Origin: Ficedula albicollis | Lineage: Eukaryota; Chordata; Aves; Passeriformes; Muscicapidae | Length of the DNA stretch: 64,000 bases | Direction: 5' to 3' | Assembly (NCBI RefSeq): GCF_000247815.1 | Contig: NC_021673.1 | Location: forward strand, 112,591,793-112,655,792 | Part shown: piece after piece, positions 25,245 through 35,935 of the stretch | How the letters are laid out: every line of letters begins with the position of its first letter | Numbering within the stretch: the first letter of the stretch is position 1 | The notes under the pieces: generated by a model | Databases searched by the model: none | Told to the model about the DNA's origin: nothing | The model's input: only the letters and a program-made list of their open reading frames with translations | Program-made: the position numbers and the translations under genes

Positions 25245-27422
25245 CCACACTCTTGATCATTGCAGAACAGTAAAATGAAATTCAAAAGAACACATTTTAC
25301 GTATTTCTGGGTGACACATGCATTTATTAATTATCCTTTATAACTTCATTAAAATTCAAGGATCATAAATCAAGCCCATCTTGCTCCACGGCCAGAAGAG
25401 AGCCTGTTGTCACCACGGAGTGGCCATTCCATTTGTGTTTCTGGGCCCTTAGCACCTGGCAGTGATGTCAGTCACCGACCTCTCCCTAGGTTCTGTGCAG
25501 CAGGACCATGCATTGCAATAACCCAGATCACACAGTGGGCCACTCTGCAGCTGCACATGTGCCTGGCTGCTTGGCTGAATCCCCACCAGCATCCCTTTAT
25601 CCATGACAGAAGATTCACTTCTGGTTAACCAATTCAAGAATGACACAGCCTTTAGTGGCACAGGGGTCTCCCATGTGTGTTTGCACAATACACCAGCCAG
25701 CCAGCAAAAGCAGCCCAGGGGCTGTGGGACCCAGGGATTCTGTGGGACCAACTTGAGCACAGAGAGGTAAGTGTGCTTCCTGAAAGCAATGAATCAATCA
25801 GGAGAACAGCTGGCCTATTAAGATGTGCATAACTTCTTGCCAGATGTTACCTTTGTGCTGATGGCTGACTGCATCTTAGAGATGCACACTGTTTCTCAGC
25901 CCCTGGGGCTACTTCATATCGTTAAATAAACAGAGCCAGGAACCACTCTGTGCCAGTAAGGCTGAGAGGTGCAGGCAGGTTTTGCCCACACTGTGTAGTC
26001 CCCTGTCACTTTTCAGTCCTGTGTGGTGACCTCACTGCCCAAAGACATACACAGTATTTTAGGGGGCAGAGGGGTTAACATCTGAATGACTGAATGTAAA
26101 CTTCAAGCTTCAGCCTATGAAGATGAAACATAGACTATGTATTTCATACCCTAGGATGTGGCAAGGCCTCTTGGGATAGTGGTGGAGTACTGTATGGTGC
26201 TGAGGGAACTATAACTGGTGCTGTCCTGCTCACATTCTCTGCTGCAAACAGAGCCTGATGCATGTTGTTCCTCACACTGTGTTAGGATTTCTCTTGGAAA
26301 GTGCTGACTAGCATAACACCATGTGGTACCATAAATATGCAGCATGAAGTGCTAGGGAGCAGGTCAAGCTGGATCCCTAATCCTCTTATTTTGCAGACTA
26401 GGTATAGCCTTCACAGTATACTGGGACTTCTTTTTTAATTGTCTCAGAAGAGCCAGACAAACATATGCTCCTCATAAACAATAAGCATTGAATTCATAAA
26501 TAATAAGAATTAATGGGCAGGAAGGGATTGGGAAGGGATTGAGAAAGCTGAAGTGGGTGCAGCTTCAACAAGAAGGGGGAAAGGTATTTGGCTACAAGGT
26601 CTTACAGTGGGTCAGGTTAGGACCTATGCTGTGATGGAAAAAAGGATATCTTGAGAGTCATTAACTGAAGTCTTTAAGTGATCAACTAACTTGAATTTGA
26701 CACCTTTTGTCTAACCAAATACCCTTTTTTTTTTTTCTTATCTAGAACCTGCGATTAGATCTCATAAATCTTATGAAAATTCTTCATCCTACTCATCCCC
26801 TTCCTGACTTAGAGTCTAGCTCTAATTGACATCTTTAGGCTAAACAGCTGTTTTCCTTCTTGATCACCTCAGAGGTAAACATAAAGGGACAGAATGTCCT
26901 TCTTGTTTACCAAACATATGAATCTTTTGAGGTTTACAAAGACTCAGATTCCAATACCCGCCACATCTACACATCAGCTTCTTGGTACAGTCGTTTATTG
27001 TGTGTGATTCTCAGTTGTATTCTCACAGAGACCTCTAAAGAGTTACTTAATTCCCTGATCTGAGAACATAGCACTCAGACAGGCAGTCCTGTATTTTCCA
27101 ACCCCTATTATCTGCCTGTCTTCAGAAAGGATGAGTACTGTATTGTAAAAATTAATATCACAGGGAAGGGAGAAATTAAAATGGTGTTCACAGAATATAG
27201 TTTACAATTAGTTAGATACTTAGCTTGAGTCTGCCATAATATGTATTACATTAACTAGCCATCAAGATAATTGGAATAAAATATTTGCCAGAGCCCTTTG
27301 TCCTCAGAAGGGCTTAGGCATTCAGCCACATTTCTGCAGGAAGCACACTGTGAGCAGAAGGAAAAGGCTAAATGAAGTCATACACTGTCAGTAATTAAAG
27401 CCCTCACTAGCTACTCTAAGTC
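25245..27422. other. Unique DNA, no gene seen
   Basis: The portion at about 25385-25770 is richer in G and C than its surroundings and carries overlapping 60-103-codon frames on both strands, none with a known motif. It may be a decayed repeat or regulatory DNA; I cannot tell. A 12-bp imperfect doubling (GGAAGGGATTG) occurs near 26519-26542. Confidence 0.55.
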
Positions 27423-27534
27423 ATTCCTACAAAAGGATTACATTATAAGAAATGCCACAGGTGTGATGTAGGTTAGGGATTCCTACAAAAGGATTACATT
27501 ATAAGAAATGGCGCAGGTGTGATGTAGGTTAGGA
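27423..27534 (+). repeat. 56-bp two-copy tandem duplication
   Basis: ATTCCTACAAAAGGATTACA starts both copies, at 27423 and 27479. Two substitutions are visible in the GCCACAG/GGCGCAG segment. It lies only about 250 bp upstream of the larger LTR-edge duplication. Confidence 0.94.
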
Positions 27535-27688
27535 CCTAATGTAAAGGAGAAGTTTGAGTAGTATTCCCAAAACATTGTTCCGTTGTACATCCTTCTTAAA
27601 GTTCTGAAAAGAAGAAAGAATGAAGAAAATTAAGAACAGAACCAGAACAAGAAATAACTAAGCATGTGTCTGAGAAGGCAGGGATTAG

Positions 27689-27721
27689 AATTCTTTATCT
27701 TTATCTTGCAGATAAAGAATT
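27689..27721. repeat. Perfect 11-bp inverted repeat, 11-nt loop
   Basis: AATTCTTTATC at 27689-27699 pairs exactly with GATAAAGAATT at 27711-27721. A short stem-loop in unique sequence. Confidence 0.88.
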
Positions 27722-27780
27722 TCAATCTACAATATTCCCACCTTAACATCTCCAAAAAACTCCAAACAAAATATGGAAAA

Positions 27781-28551
27781 AAATACTATTGGAAAAACTC
27801 CCAATTACATTATTTGTGTTAAGTTTTTGAAAAGTTTGAGTAAACAAATAAACAAACAAAAGGTTTTTTTCACTAGTGTTTTTCTACCTGCTCTTCTGTA
27901 CAATACCTTCCAGCCTTCAAATTTAGAGAGCTCAGTCAAGTAAGCAATTAGCATTTGCCCAAAGTGTATTCTATGTCTCTTCTAGTGTCTGCTTGTTGTG
28001 TTGGGTTTGCATGGTCAAGTTTTTTTTGGTGGCTTATGTGGGAAACTTCCCCATGTCCAGCAGAACTGTCAGACAAGAGAGGAGTGAGAGCATGTGAGAG
28101 GGAGAACCCTGCATACACCAGGTCGGTGCAGAAGGAGGGGGAGGAGATGCTCCAGAAGGTCAAATACTATTGGAAAAACTCCCAATTACATTATTTGTGT
28201 TAAGTTTTTGAAAAGTTTGAGTAAACAAACAAACAAACAAAAGGTTTTTTCACTAGTGTTTTTCTACCTCCTCTTCTGTACAATACCTTCCAGCCTTCAA
28301 ATTTAGAGAGCTCAGTCAAGTAAGCAATTAGCATTTGCCGTTTGAATTTCAAAGTGTATTCTATGTCTCTTCTAGTGACTGCTTGTTGTGTTGGGTTTGC
28401 ATGGTCAAGTTTTTTTTGGTGGCTTATGTGGGAAACTTCCCCATGTCCAGCAGAACTGTCAGACAAGAGAGGAGTGAGAGCATGTGAGAGGGAGAACCCT
28501 GCATACACCAGGTCGGTGCAGAAGGAGGGGGAGGAGATGCTCCAGAAGGTC
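27781..28551 (+). repeat. 381/390-bp tandem duplication spanning the LTR left edge
   Basis: Copy 1 is 27781-28161 and copy 2 is 28162-28551. Each contains about 216-225 bp of non-LTR flank followed by the first 165 bp of the LTR. Copy 2 carries 10 extra bases after GCATTTGCC and one base fewer in the preceding T-run; otherwise only a few substitutions are visible. Because both copies hold the same flank-LTR junction, the duplication happened after the LTR had inserted. Confidence 0.96.
27997..28161 (+). mobile_element. Duplicated 5' fragment of the ERV LTR
   Basis: Begins TGTGTTGGGTTTGCATGG, the start I associate with a common passerine ERV LTR, and stops at the duplication breakpoint AGAAGGTC. 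It is the first of two copies of the LTR left end and is present only because of the surrounding tandem duplication. Confidence 0.75.
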
Positions 28552-31187
28552 GAGCTGAGATTCCCCTGCAGCCTGTGGTGCAGCCCATGGAGGTCCAGGG
28601 GGATGCAGAGATCACCTGCAAGCCCCCACACCAGAACAGGTGTGCTCCTGAGAGGAAGCTGTGAACCAGCAGGAGGCCCATGCTGGAGCAGGGTCCTGGC
28701 AGGATCTGCAGATCCATGGAGAGAGGAGCCCATGCTGGAGCAGGGTCCTGGCAGGATCTGCAGATCCATGGAGAGAGGAGCCCATGCTGGAGCAGGGTCC
28801 TGGCAGGATCTGCAGATCCATGGAGAGAGGAGCCCATGCTGGAGCAGGGTCCTGGCAGGATCTGCAGATCCATGGAGAGAGGAGCCCATGCTGGAGCAGG
28901 GTCCTGGCAGGATCTGCAGATCCATGGAGAGAGGAGCCCATGCTGGAGCAGGGTCCTGGCAGGATCTGCAGATCCATGGAGAGAGGAGCCCATGCTGGAG
29001 CAGGGTCCTGGCAGGATCTGCAGATCCATGGAGAGAGGAGCCCATGCTGGAGCAGGGTCCTGGCAGGATCTGCAGATCCATGGAGAGAGGAGCCCATGCT
29101 GGAGCAGGGTCCTGGCAGGATCTGCAGATCCATGGAGAGAGGAGCCCATGCTGGAGCAGGGTCCTGGCAGGATCTGCAGATCCATGGAGAGAGGAGCCCA
29201 TGCTGGAGCAGGGTCCTGGCAGGATCTGCAGATCCATGGAGAGAGGAGCCCATGCTGGAGCAGGGTCCTGGCAGGATCTGCAGATCCATGGAGAGAGGAG
29301 CCCATGCTGGAGCAGGGTCCTGGCAGGATCTGCAGATCCATGGAGAGAGGAGCCCATGCTGGAGCAGGGTCCTGGCAGGATCTGCAGATCCATGGAGAGA
29401 GGAGCCCATGCTGGAGCAGGGTCCTGGCAGGATCTGCAGATCCATGGAGAGAGGAGCCCATGCTGGAGCAGGGTCCTGGCAGGATCTGCAGATCCATGGA
29501 GAGAGGAGCCCATGCTGGAGCAGGGTCCTGGCAGGATCTGCAGATCCATGGAGAGAGGAGCCCATGCTGGAGCAGGGTCCTGGCAGGATCTGCAGATCCA
29601 TGGAGAGAGGAGCCCATGCTGGAGCAGGGTCCTGGCAGGATCTGCAGATCCATGGAGAGAGGAGCCCATGCTGGAGCAGGGTCCTGGCAGGATCTGCAGA
29701 TCCATGGAGAGAGGAGCCCATGCTGGAGCAGGGTCCTGGCAGGATCTGCAGATCCATGGAGAGAGGAGCCCATGCTGGAGCAGGGTCCTGGCAGGATCTG
29801 CAGATCCATGGAGAGAGGAGCCCATGCTGGAGCAGGGTCCTGGCAGGATCTGCAGATCCATGGAGAGAGGAGCCCATGCTGGAGCAGGGTCCTGGCAGGA
29901 TCTGCAGATCCATGGAGAGAGGAGCCCATGCTGGAGCAGGGTCCTGGCAGGATCTGCAGATCCATGGAGAGAGGAGCCCATGCTGGAGCAGGGTCCTGGC
30001 AGGATCTGCAGATCCATGGAGAGAGGAGCCCATGCTGGAGCAGGGTCCTGGCAGGATCTGCAGATCCATGGAGAGAGGAGCCCATGCTGGAGCAGGGTCC
30101 TGGCAGGATCTGCAGATCCATGGAGAGAGGAGCCCATGCTGGAGCAGGGTCCTGGCAGGATCTGCAGATCCATGGAGAGAGGAGCCCATGCTGGAGCAGG
30201 GTCCTGGCAGGATCTGCAGATCCATGGAGAGAGGAGCCCATGCTGGAGCAGGGTCCTGGCAGGATCTGCAGATCCATGGAGAGAGGAGCCCATGCTGGAG
30301 CAGGGTCCTGGCAGGATCTGCAGATCCATGGAGAGAGGAGCCCATGCTGGAGCAGGGTCCTGGCAGGATCTGCAGATCCATGGAGAGAGGAGCCCATGCT
30401 GGAGCAGGGTCCTGGCAGGATCTGCAGATCCATGGAGAGAGGAGCCCATGCTGGAGCAGGGTCCTGGCAGGATCTGCAGATCCATGGAGAGAGGAGCCCA
30501 TGCTGGAGCAGGGTCCTGGCAGGATCTGCAGATCCATGGAGAGAGGAGCCCATGCTGGAGCAGGGTCCTGGCAGGATCTGCAGATCCATGGAGAGAGGAG
30601 CCCATGATGGAGCAGGGTCCTGGCAGGGATTTGCAGATCCATGGAGAGAGGAGCCCATGCTGGAGCAGGGTCCTGGCAGGATCTGCAGATCCATGGAGAG
30701 AGGAGCCCATGCTGGAGCAGGGTCCTGGCAGGATCTGCAGATCCATGGAGAGAGGAGCCCATGCTGGAGCAGGGTCCTGGCAGGATCTGCAGATCCATGG
30801 AGAGAGGAGCCCATGCTGGAGCAGGGTCCTGGCAGGATCTGCAGATCCATGGAGAGAGGAGCCCATGCTGGAGCAGGGTCCTGGCAGGACTGGTGATCCC
30901 GTGGGGGACCCACATTGAATGACTGCACCCCATGGAAAAAGTGCCCCATGTTGGAGCAGTTCATGGAAAAGTGTTGCCCTTGGGATGGACTCGTGCTGGA
31001 GAAGTTCATGGAGAACTGTCTCCTGAGTGAAGGCCCCACACTGGAGCAGGGGAAGGATTAATCTCCCTGAGCAGTGACGAACTGACCACAGCCCCCATTC
31101 CCTGTCTGTGCTACTGGTGTGGTGGAGGAGGAGCTGGGAAAGAGGGAGGCATGGGGGAAGGTGGTTTTGCTTCTCCTTATCCTGCTC
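28387..31187 (+). mobile_element. ERV LTR (passerine type), interrupted by a 2.2-kb minisatellite
   Basis: The left end TGTGTTGGGTTTGCATGG, the GAAGGAGGGGGAGGAG segment, the serial 'GGAGCAG...CATGG' blocks and the terminal TCCTTATCCTGCTCC segment match, in order, the layout of an abundant songbird retroviral LTR, probably ERVL-like; the exact family name is uncertain. The right end is lost: sequence resembling the LTR fades near 31187, before the expected terminal CA and target-site duplication. No gag, pol or env remnants flank it, so it is a degraded solo LTR. Without the array the element would be about 600 bp. Degenerate relatives of the array unit remain downstream at about 30949, 30994 and 31040, showing that the LTR already had internal repeats before the expansion. 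Confidence 0.72.
28681..30889 (+). repeat. 52-bp minisatellite, 42 full units plus a 24-bp partial unit
   Basis: The unit starts TGCTGGAGCAGGGTCCTGGC and is 52 bp long. Units 1-37 (28681-30604) look identical. Unit 38 (30605-30657) has one substitution, one inserted G and one C-to-T change, giving 53 bp. Units 39-42 return to the consensus, and a 24-bp partial unit ends at 30889. Each standard unit carries the 14-bp perfect palindrome GGATCTGCAGATCC (28702-28715 in the first), lost in unit 38. Because 52 is not a multiple of 3 and the unit has no stop codon on either strand, all six frames are open, giving open frames of about 650-1000 codons with a 52-residue period. These are repeat artefacts. 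The array is an amplified internal block of the surrounding LTR. Confidence 0.98.
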
Positions 31188-34100
31188 CATTCAGATGGAC
31201 AAGGACCTCACAAGATGGCTAATAATGACACACTGTGCTGGTAACTAGCACTGAGTCAAATGCAACAGTGCAGGTTTGAACAGTGCTCTCTTTTTAGTCA
31301 AGCAGAGACTAATTTGTGCATTTCACTGTTTTCTCTTTATTTAGTCTTCTCATGGCTCAAAAAGTTCTTTCACACTTGTCCATGCTTTTACTTCTTAACT
31401 TTTATTCAAGTTGAATTCTGTTGTTTCCATATGTGTGTCATATTTCCCTCAGTTTTCCTCCTCAACAGCATGCAGAGTTTGGCAGCCCTCAATTAGATTG
31501 TGGTGCCATTGTAAATTATTTATTATATTTCATAATGATAAAGCAGCACTCGATCTTGTGGCAAGATAAGGTCTCTGGTGTAGTCCCTCATAAAAACTTC
31601 AATTACAGGACCATATTCTGCTTGTCACTGAAAAAATTACATGCAAAAGCTAAATAAATCTTAATTTCCTGATACTTTAAGAAGTTTCCAGTTACTTCAC
31701 CCATTTCTTAAGATAAAAAAGTACTAGTTGTTGGCATTCCTGTTTCTTAGATGTACCAACAGTAAGATTCACCTGCTCATTTTTCAGCTTCAGGCTATCT
31801 GTGCTATGACTCCCTGTTCCCCACATCTGGAGGTGCCATAGAAACACACTGTATTTTCCTTCCCTTCCTCGTGCAGCCATTTCCAGCACAGTGAAATTTG
31901 GAACCCTCACTCAGGAGATGAGCATGTGGGTCTTGGCCTGCTGCTGCATGGGGAAACAGCCAGGAGGTGCAGCCACAAATCAGGGCCGGGTGTGTCCTTG
32001 CCCTAAAGGACGGACAAAGCCAGAAACAAGCGCAGCTCAATTCTCTATTTTACACCCTGCTTTGAGGGGCAGAGACCCACAGAGTGGCACCAAAGACAGC
32101 AGCCACATTTTCAACTTACGAGAAAAGAACACAAAAGCAACAATGTTAGTAGAATTAAGAGCAATTTAAGTCAGATTTGCTCAGCATCTGCAATGGCCCC
32201 TAGGATTTGTCATTTTTCATACTGCAGCAAGGAAACTGAAAGTCCTAGGAGGCCAGGCTCTAGCCCAGATAGATCCATGCCTCATCCCTGAGCACCACAA
32301 CAGGGAGCCTATTAACACTGACAAGGCTGGCTGCCCTGAAATTGCCGACTTTTAAAGCGCTGACTTTCCTGGCCCCGGTGGCACAAGGGCTCGGGGCCTG
32401 TGCCCCAGTTTTTGGGCAGCACCTCAGGACCTCTGGGCGCCGAGTGCCTGGCTCTGCTGCCAGCCCCCAGAGCCCCGCCGCCGGCTGAGCACAGCCTCCC
32501 TTTTGGGGGGCCACGGTCAGGCTGCTGAGACCGATGGCAGCGTGTCTGGAGGAGCTGTGCTGGGGACACAGACCCCAGGCTAGCAGGACCCCAGGCACCT
32601 CTTTCCAGCTCCTAGCAGGGTAGCACTGAAAACTCACTTTCTGCCATTGAGAAATTAAATGAACACAAGATGTTAAGTAGTCACCTTGTTTTTTGTTTCA
32701 TTAATGTTGCTGACAGATTTTCATTTATTTGATGTTATTACGTAGGTGTGTTTCTTAAAATCACCTCTTTTTTTCTCACGAAAAAGGCTTTATATATGCA
32801 TCAATATCAGCCTTTAATAGACAGGTATTATATTTACAAAAAAAAATATTTTAAATAGAAGATATTAATGCAAATATATAAAAATATGATTCAACACTAC
32901 CTCCAAAGATGTGTGTATTTCAGGGACTTCATCTTAAAATTGGTGTCTATGTTCTTTTTTCTTCTTATATGACTATATAGTGAGCTTTTCCTAACTCAGA
33001 AAATTCTCCAGAACTGATGCAAATTCAATTGCAAATGAAAACAAAGAGGTCTTCACTAGTGTGTTAGCTTCAGACTGATTTTCACTATATTCATCAAGAA
33101 CTTTGGGTTTTATAATCCTTCTTTGAAATGTGATGTCTATAAATCCTTTCAAATAACAGTTCTCCTAGGTAAAAGCTGGTGGCAGTAATAAACAAGGCAG
33201 AAAACACATCTTTGGTTAAACTCTTTTAATGAGGAGACACTTAAACCATTAATGACCTGAGTCAGTGACTTTAGTAACCATGAGTTAGTTGGCAGATTCC
33301 ATCTACCTTGATTTCCAGGATTCTTAACAGTCACAATTACACAAATAGATTCAGTATTATGTTCCTGATTACCAGATAAATGAAAGATGCAAAAAGGAAT
33401 CTAGTTAATGCCTTTATAATCACACACAATTACCTTAAAAGGATAATAAAAAGGAAAGAAAAATGTCCAGAAGTTAGGAAATGCCAGACTTACAGTTGCT
33501 TTTGCAATGTTAATTTAGGACCCTATGCATTATTTATATGGTCCATAGTCCTTTTCATAGCTCTTTCAAAGCAATGAGAGGACTCACATTGTGAACAGAT
33601 CAACATGTGGAGTGAGACAGGGTATTTCTGGGAGAGATTATTTCTGCAGAGAGCAGCAATATTCCATGTGAGACAGACTAAAAAGGGCTGAAACACTGCC
33701 CCAAAGATTTTTATAGATGTTGTTGAGAACACATGGCAGCTGATATTTAGGCATCTTTAATTCCTTTTCAGCCTCTGAAAGCAGAGTGGCCCTAATATCT
33801 TTCCATCTTCTTCCATTTCTCCATAGACTGACTCAGACTTAATGAAGAACCTCATCTTCTCCCTGGACTACTCTTGTGCCACAGCTCATGGCATACTATA
33901 CATGACTTCACCTCTTCTAAAAATCTGCTCTGGTGGATCTACATGAAACTGAAATACAGTCGTGTGTAGTATTAACCACCAGTTAAGGAAGGGCCCTGAT
34001 GGGAAAATCAGAAATCCATGGGCAAGTGCTGTGTAGGGTGGGCAAGCCAAGTCACCTTGACACAGTAGAAACCAAGAAAAAGTACCATTTGGGCTTGAAC

Positions 34101-35399
34101 CCAAGAAGGTCTCCATTGTCTCTTTTTTTTTAGCCTTTTTATATATATCAAGTGCCTTAAAAGCAATGCTGTCAATCTCTGTTGCAGCCAATGCTGAAAA
34201 GTGGAAAGCATAAGTGTCAGAAGCTGAATTTTCTGGGTTTGGTGATTTTTTTCTATGTCTATTTTTCTACTTTTCTGGACATATATTCGGGTTCTAACAG
34301 CAGAAGCAACAATAATTATAGTTCATCTGGATTAGTTTTCTCTTCCTGCAAAAAGGAAAATAAAACAAAGACCTGCACACATCACATGCATGTTGATTTC
34401 TTTTGGAAGAAAATTTGGGCAGACAAGGAAGGAGAGAAACATTGTGCTTCTCAATTGGAAAGATCAGGAGAGCAGGATTGGAGAACACAGAACAGGCCAC
34501 TTAATATGAGCACAGACAGAATAACCATATCTGAGATTAAATTTGTATTTCTTTTTCAAATTAAAGATTAGGTTGACTTGCACACCAGCTGTTTTTCACT
34601 CCTCTAACACACAAAAAAATGGTGCTTACTTGGATGCTTTATACTATTCCAGAGTTTGGAAAAACGATAAAGAGTATATAAATGAATTTAGCTTTAAAAG
34701 TTGATCTGAAAAAAAAAAAAACAACATGAAACCGTACTGCAATCACTTTTCTTTAACATACCTTTAAGTATTTCATTCAAAAGTTTAAAGGGTCCTTAAC
34801 CTGACCCTTTCTGACGTCAATCATATTTACCATATGGAAAAAAAAAAGCTATTTCTCTTCCTATTACCTCATACATTCATATTTGATAAATCCACCAAAA
34901 GTCCAAATCAAGAAGAAAATTACCTGTTTGGTGCCATAACTATCTCACATAAGGCAACCACTTCTAAACAAATACAAAAGTCTTGAGGAAGGCTAGGCAA
35001 CAGAAAAATAAAATTTAACTGCAGTCATCTTGCTATAGATAGCAAAGAAACACATAAATTTAAAATACTCCTTGAAAACCCTTATAGGTACATAGCTTTT
35101 AACTTGGTCAATAGTCTAGGAAAGCCAGGTTTTGGCAACTGCACAATACCTAAAGGGTTGATAACAAAAAAATTGTCTGTCATTTGACATAAAAGGATTT
35201 ATAATACAGAACTCACTGAAATACAGTCACTGGGAATGTAGAATAGACATTTAATTTTATCATACAATCTGATTAAATATTTACTGTATAGCTCAAGAAT
35301 GCATCTTAATAAGAGTTTAAGATTCTCCTAATTCACATTCCCCAACAGAGTAGGCAAGTTTGTTACCAGTGGCTTTTCACTGCAGGGCATAGCTTTTTG
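31188..35399. other. Mostly unique DNA, no gene seen
   Basis: No coding gene recognised. The longest open frame is 129 codons (34182-34571, +), ordinary in composition and without a domain. A GC-rich patch at 32330-32625 is listed separately. The remainder is AT-rich. Confidence 0.6.
32330..32625. other. GC-rich patch of unknown nature
   Basis: About 300 bp of GC-rich sequence with several CpGs, sharply different from both flanks. Minus-strand frames of 125 and 85 codons cross it, but the longer begins at a GTG rather than an ATG and neither shows a domain. It could be a decayed LTR or retroposed fragment, a regulatory island, or a piece of an exon. I see no polyA tail or repeat border to decide. 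Confidence 0.4.
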
Positions 35400-35520
35400 G
35401 GTAAAAAGACAAAACAAAACCAAAGCAAATAACCCCCCAACCCCAACAACAACAACAAACAAAACAAAACCAAAAAACCAAAAAAACACTACCAAAAAAC
35501 CCAAACCACCTAACAACACA
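35400..35520 (+). repeat. A/C-rich simple sequence
   Basis: Irregular AAAAC, AACC and CAACAA motifs with almost no T or G over about 120 bp. It resembles the lead-in to the long CAA tract at 1.2 kb, so it may be a similar low-complexity seed. The 90-codon minus frame over it, rich in Phe, Val and Gly, is an artefact. Confidence 0.85.
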
Positions 35521-35811
35521 TTTTCTCCCCAAAACTGGAAATAGACAGCTTCACAGGCATTAAAATAGCTAAAGTAATTAAATTTAAGGTGGAATTGCAC
35601 AGTGATTTTTATTTTGGCTAAATGTAAGACTGTAAATAAGACTGTAAGTACAATAACTGATAGTTAACATCTGTATATAGTAGTAGCACATCTACTAATC
35701 TGATTATCATGCTGCCTGTAGGAAGTGAAACAATTGTATTTGCATGCCTACAGCTCAAGTCTATTCCATTTCCCCTGCATCATCTATGTATACCTAGACA
35801 GGTGTGTTGCC

Positions 35812-35935
35812 TTCAGGCCATTTTTAATACAAAACATCTGAAATCATAACTGTGAACTGGCAGGTGAGAATTATTCAGGCCATTTTTAATACAAAACATC
35901 TGAAATCACGACTGTGAACCTGCAGGTGAGAATTA
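35812..35935 (+). repeat. 62-bp two-copy tandem duplication
   Basis: Copies at 35812-35873 and 35874-35935 share the TTTTTAATACAAAACATCTG core. A handful of substitutions are visible (CATAACT/CACGACT, AACTGGC/AACCTGC), making it somewhat older than the other short duplications. Confidence 0.94.

Noticed and set aside
28681..30889. Regular array considered as a CRISPR
   Set aside because: The units are directly adjacent with no variable spacers, lie in a vertebrate LTR, and no cas genes are present. It is a minisatellite.
28200..31190. Open frames of about 650-1000 codons on both strands, which look like a giant repeat protein
   Set aside because: They exist in all six frames because the 52-bp unit has no stop codon. 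They run through an LTR and its duplicated edge, and the encoded 52-residue repeat has no domain.
32260..32637. A 125-codon minus-strand gene
   Set aside because: The first codon is GTG, no domain is recognisable, and an open frame of this length is easily produced by GC-rich sequence.
34182..34571. A 129-codon plus-strand gene
   Set aside because: Ordinary low-complexity composition, no domain, no splice or promoter context; within the range of chance open frames in 64 kb.
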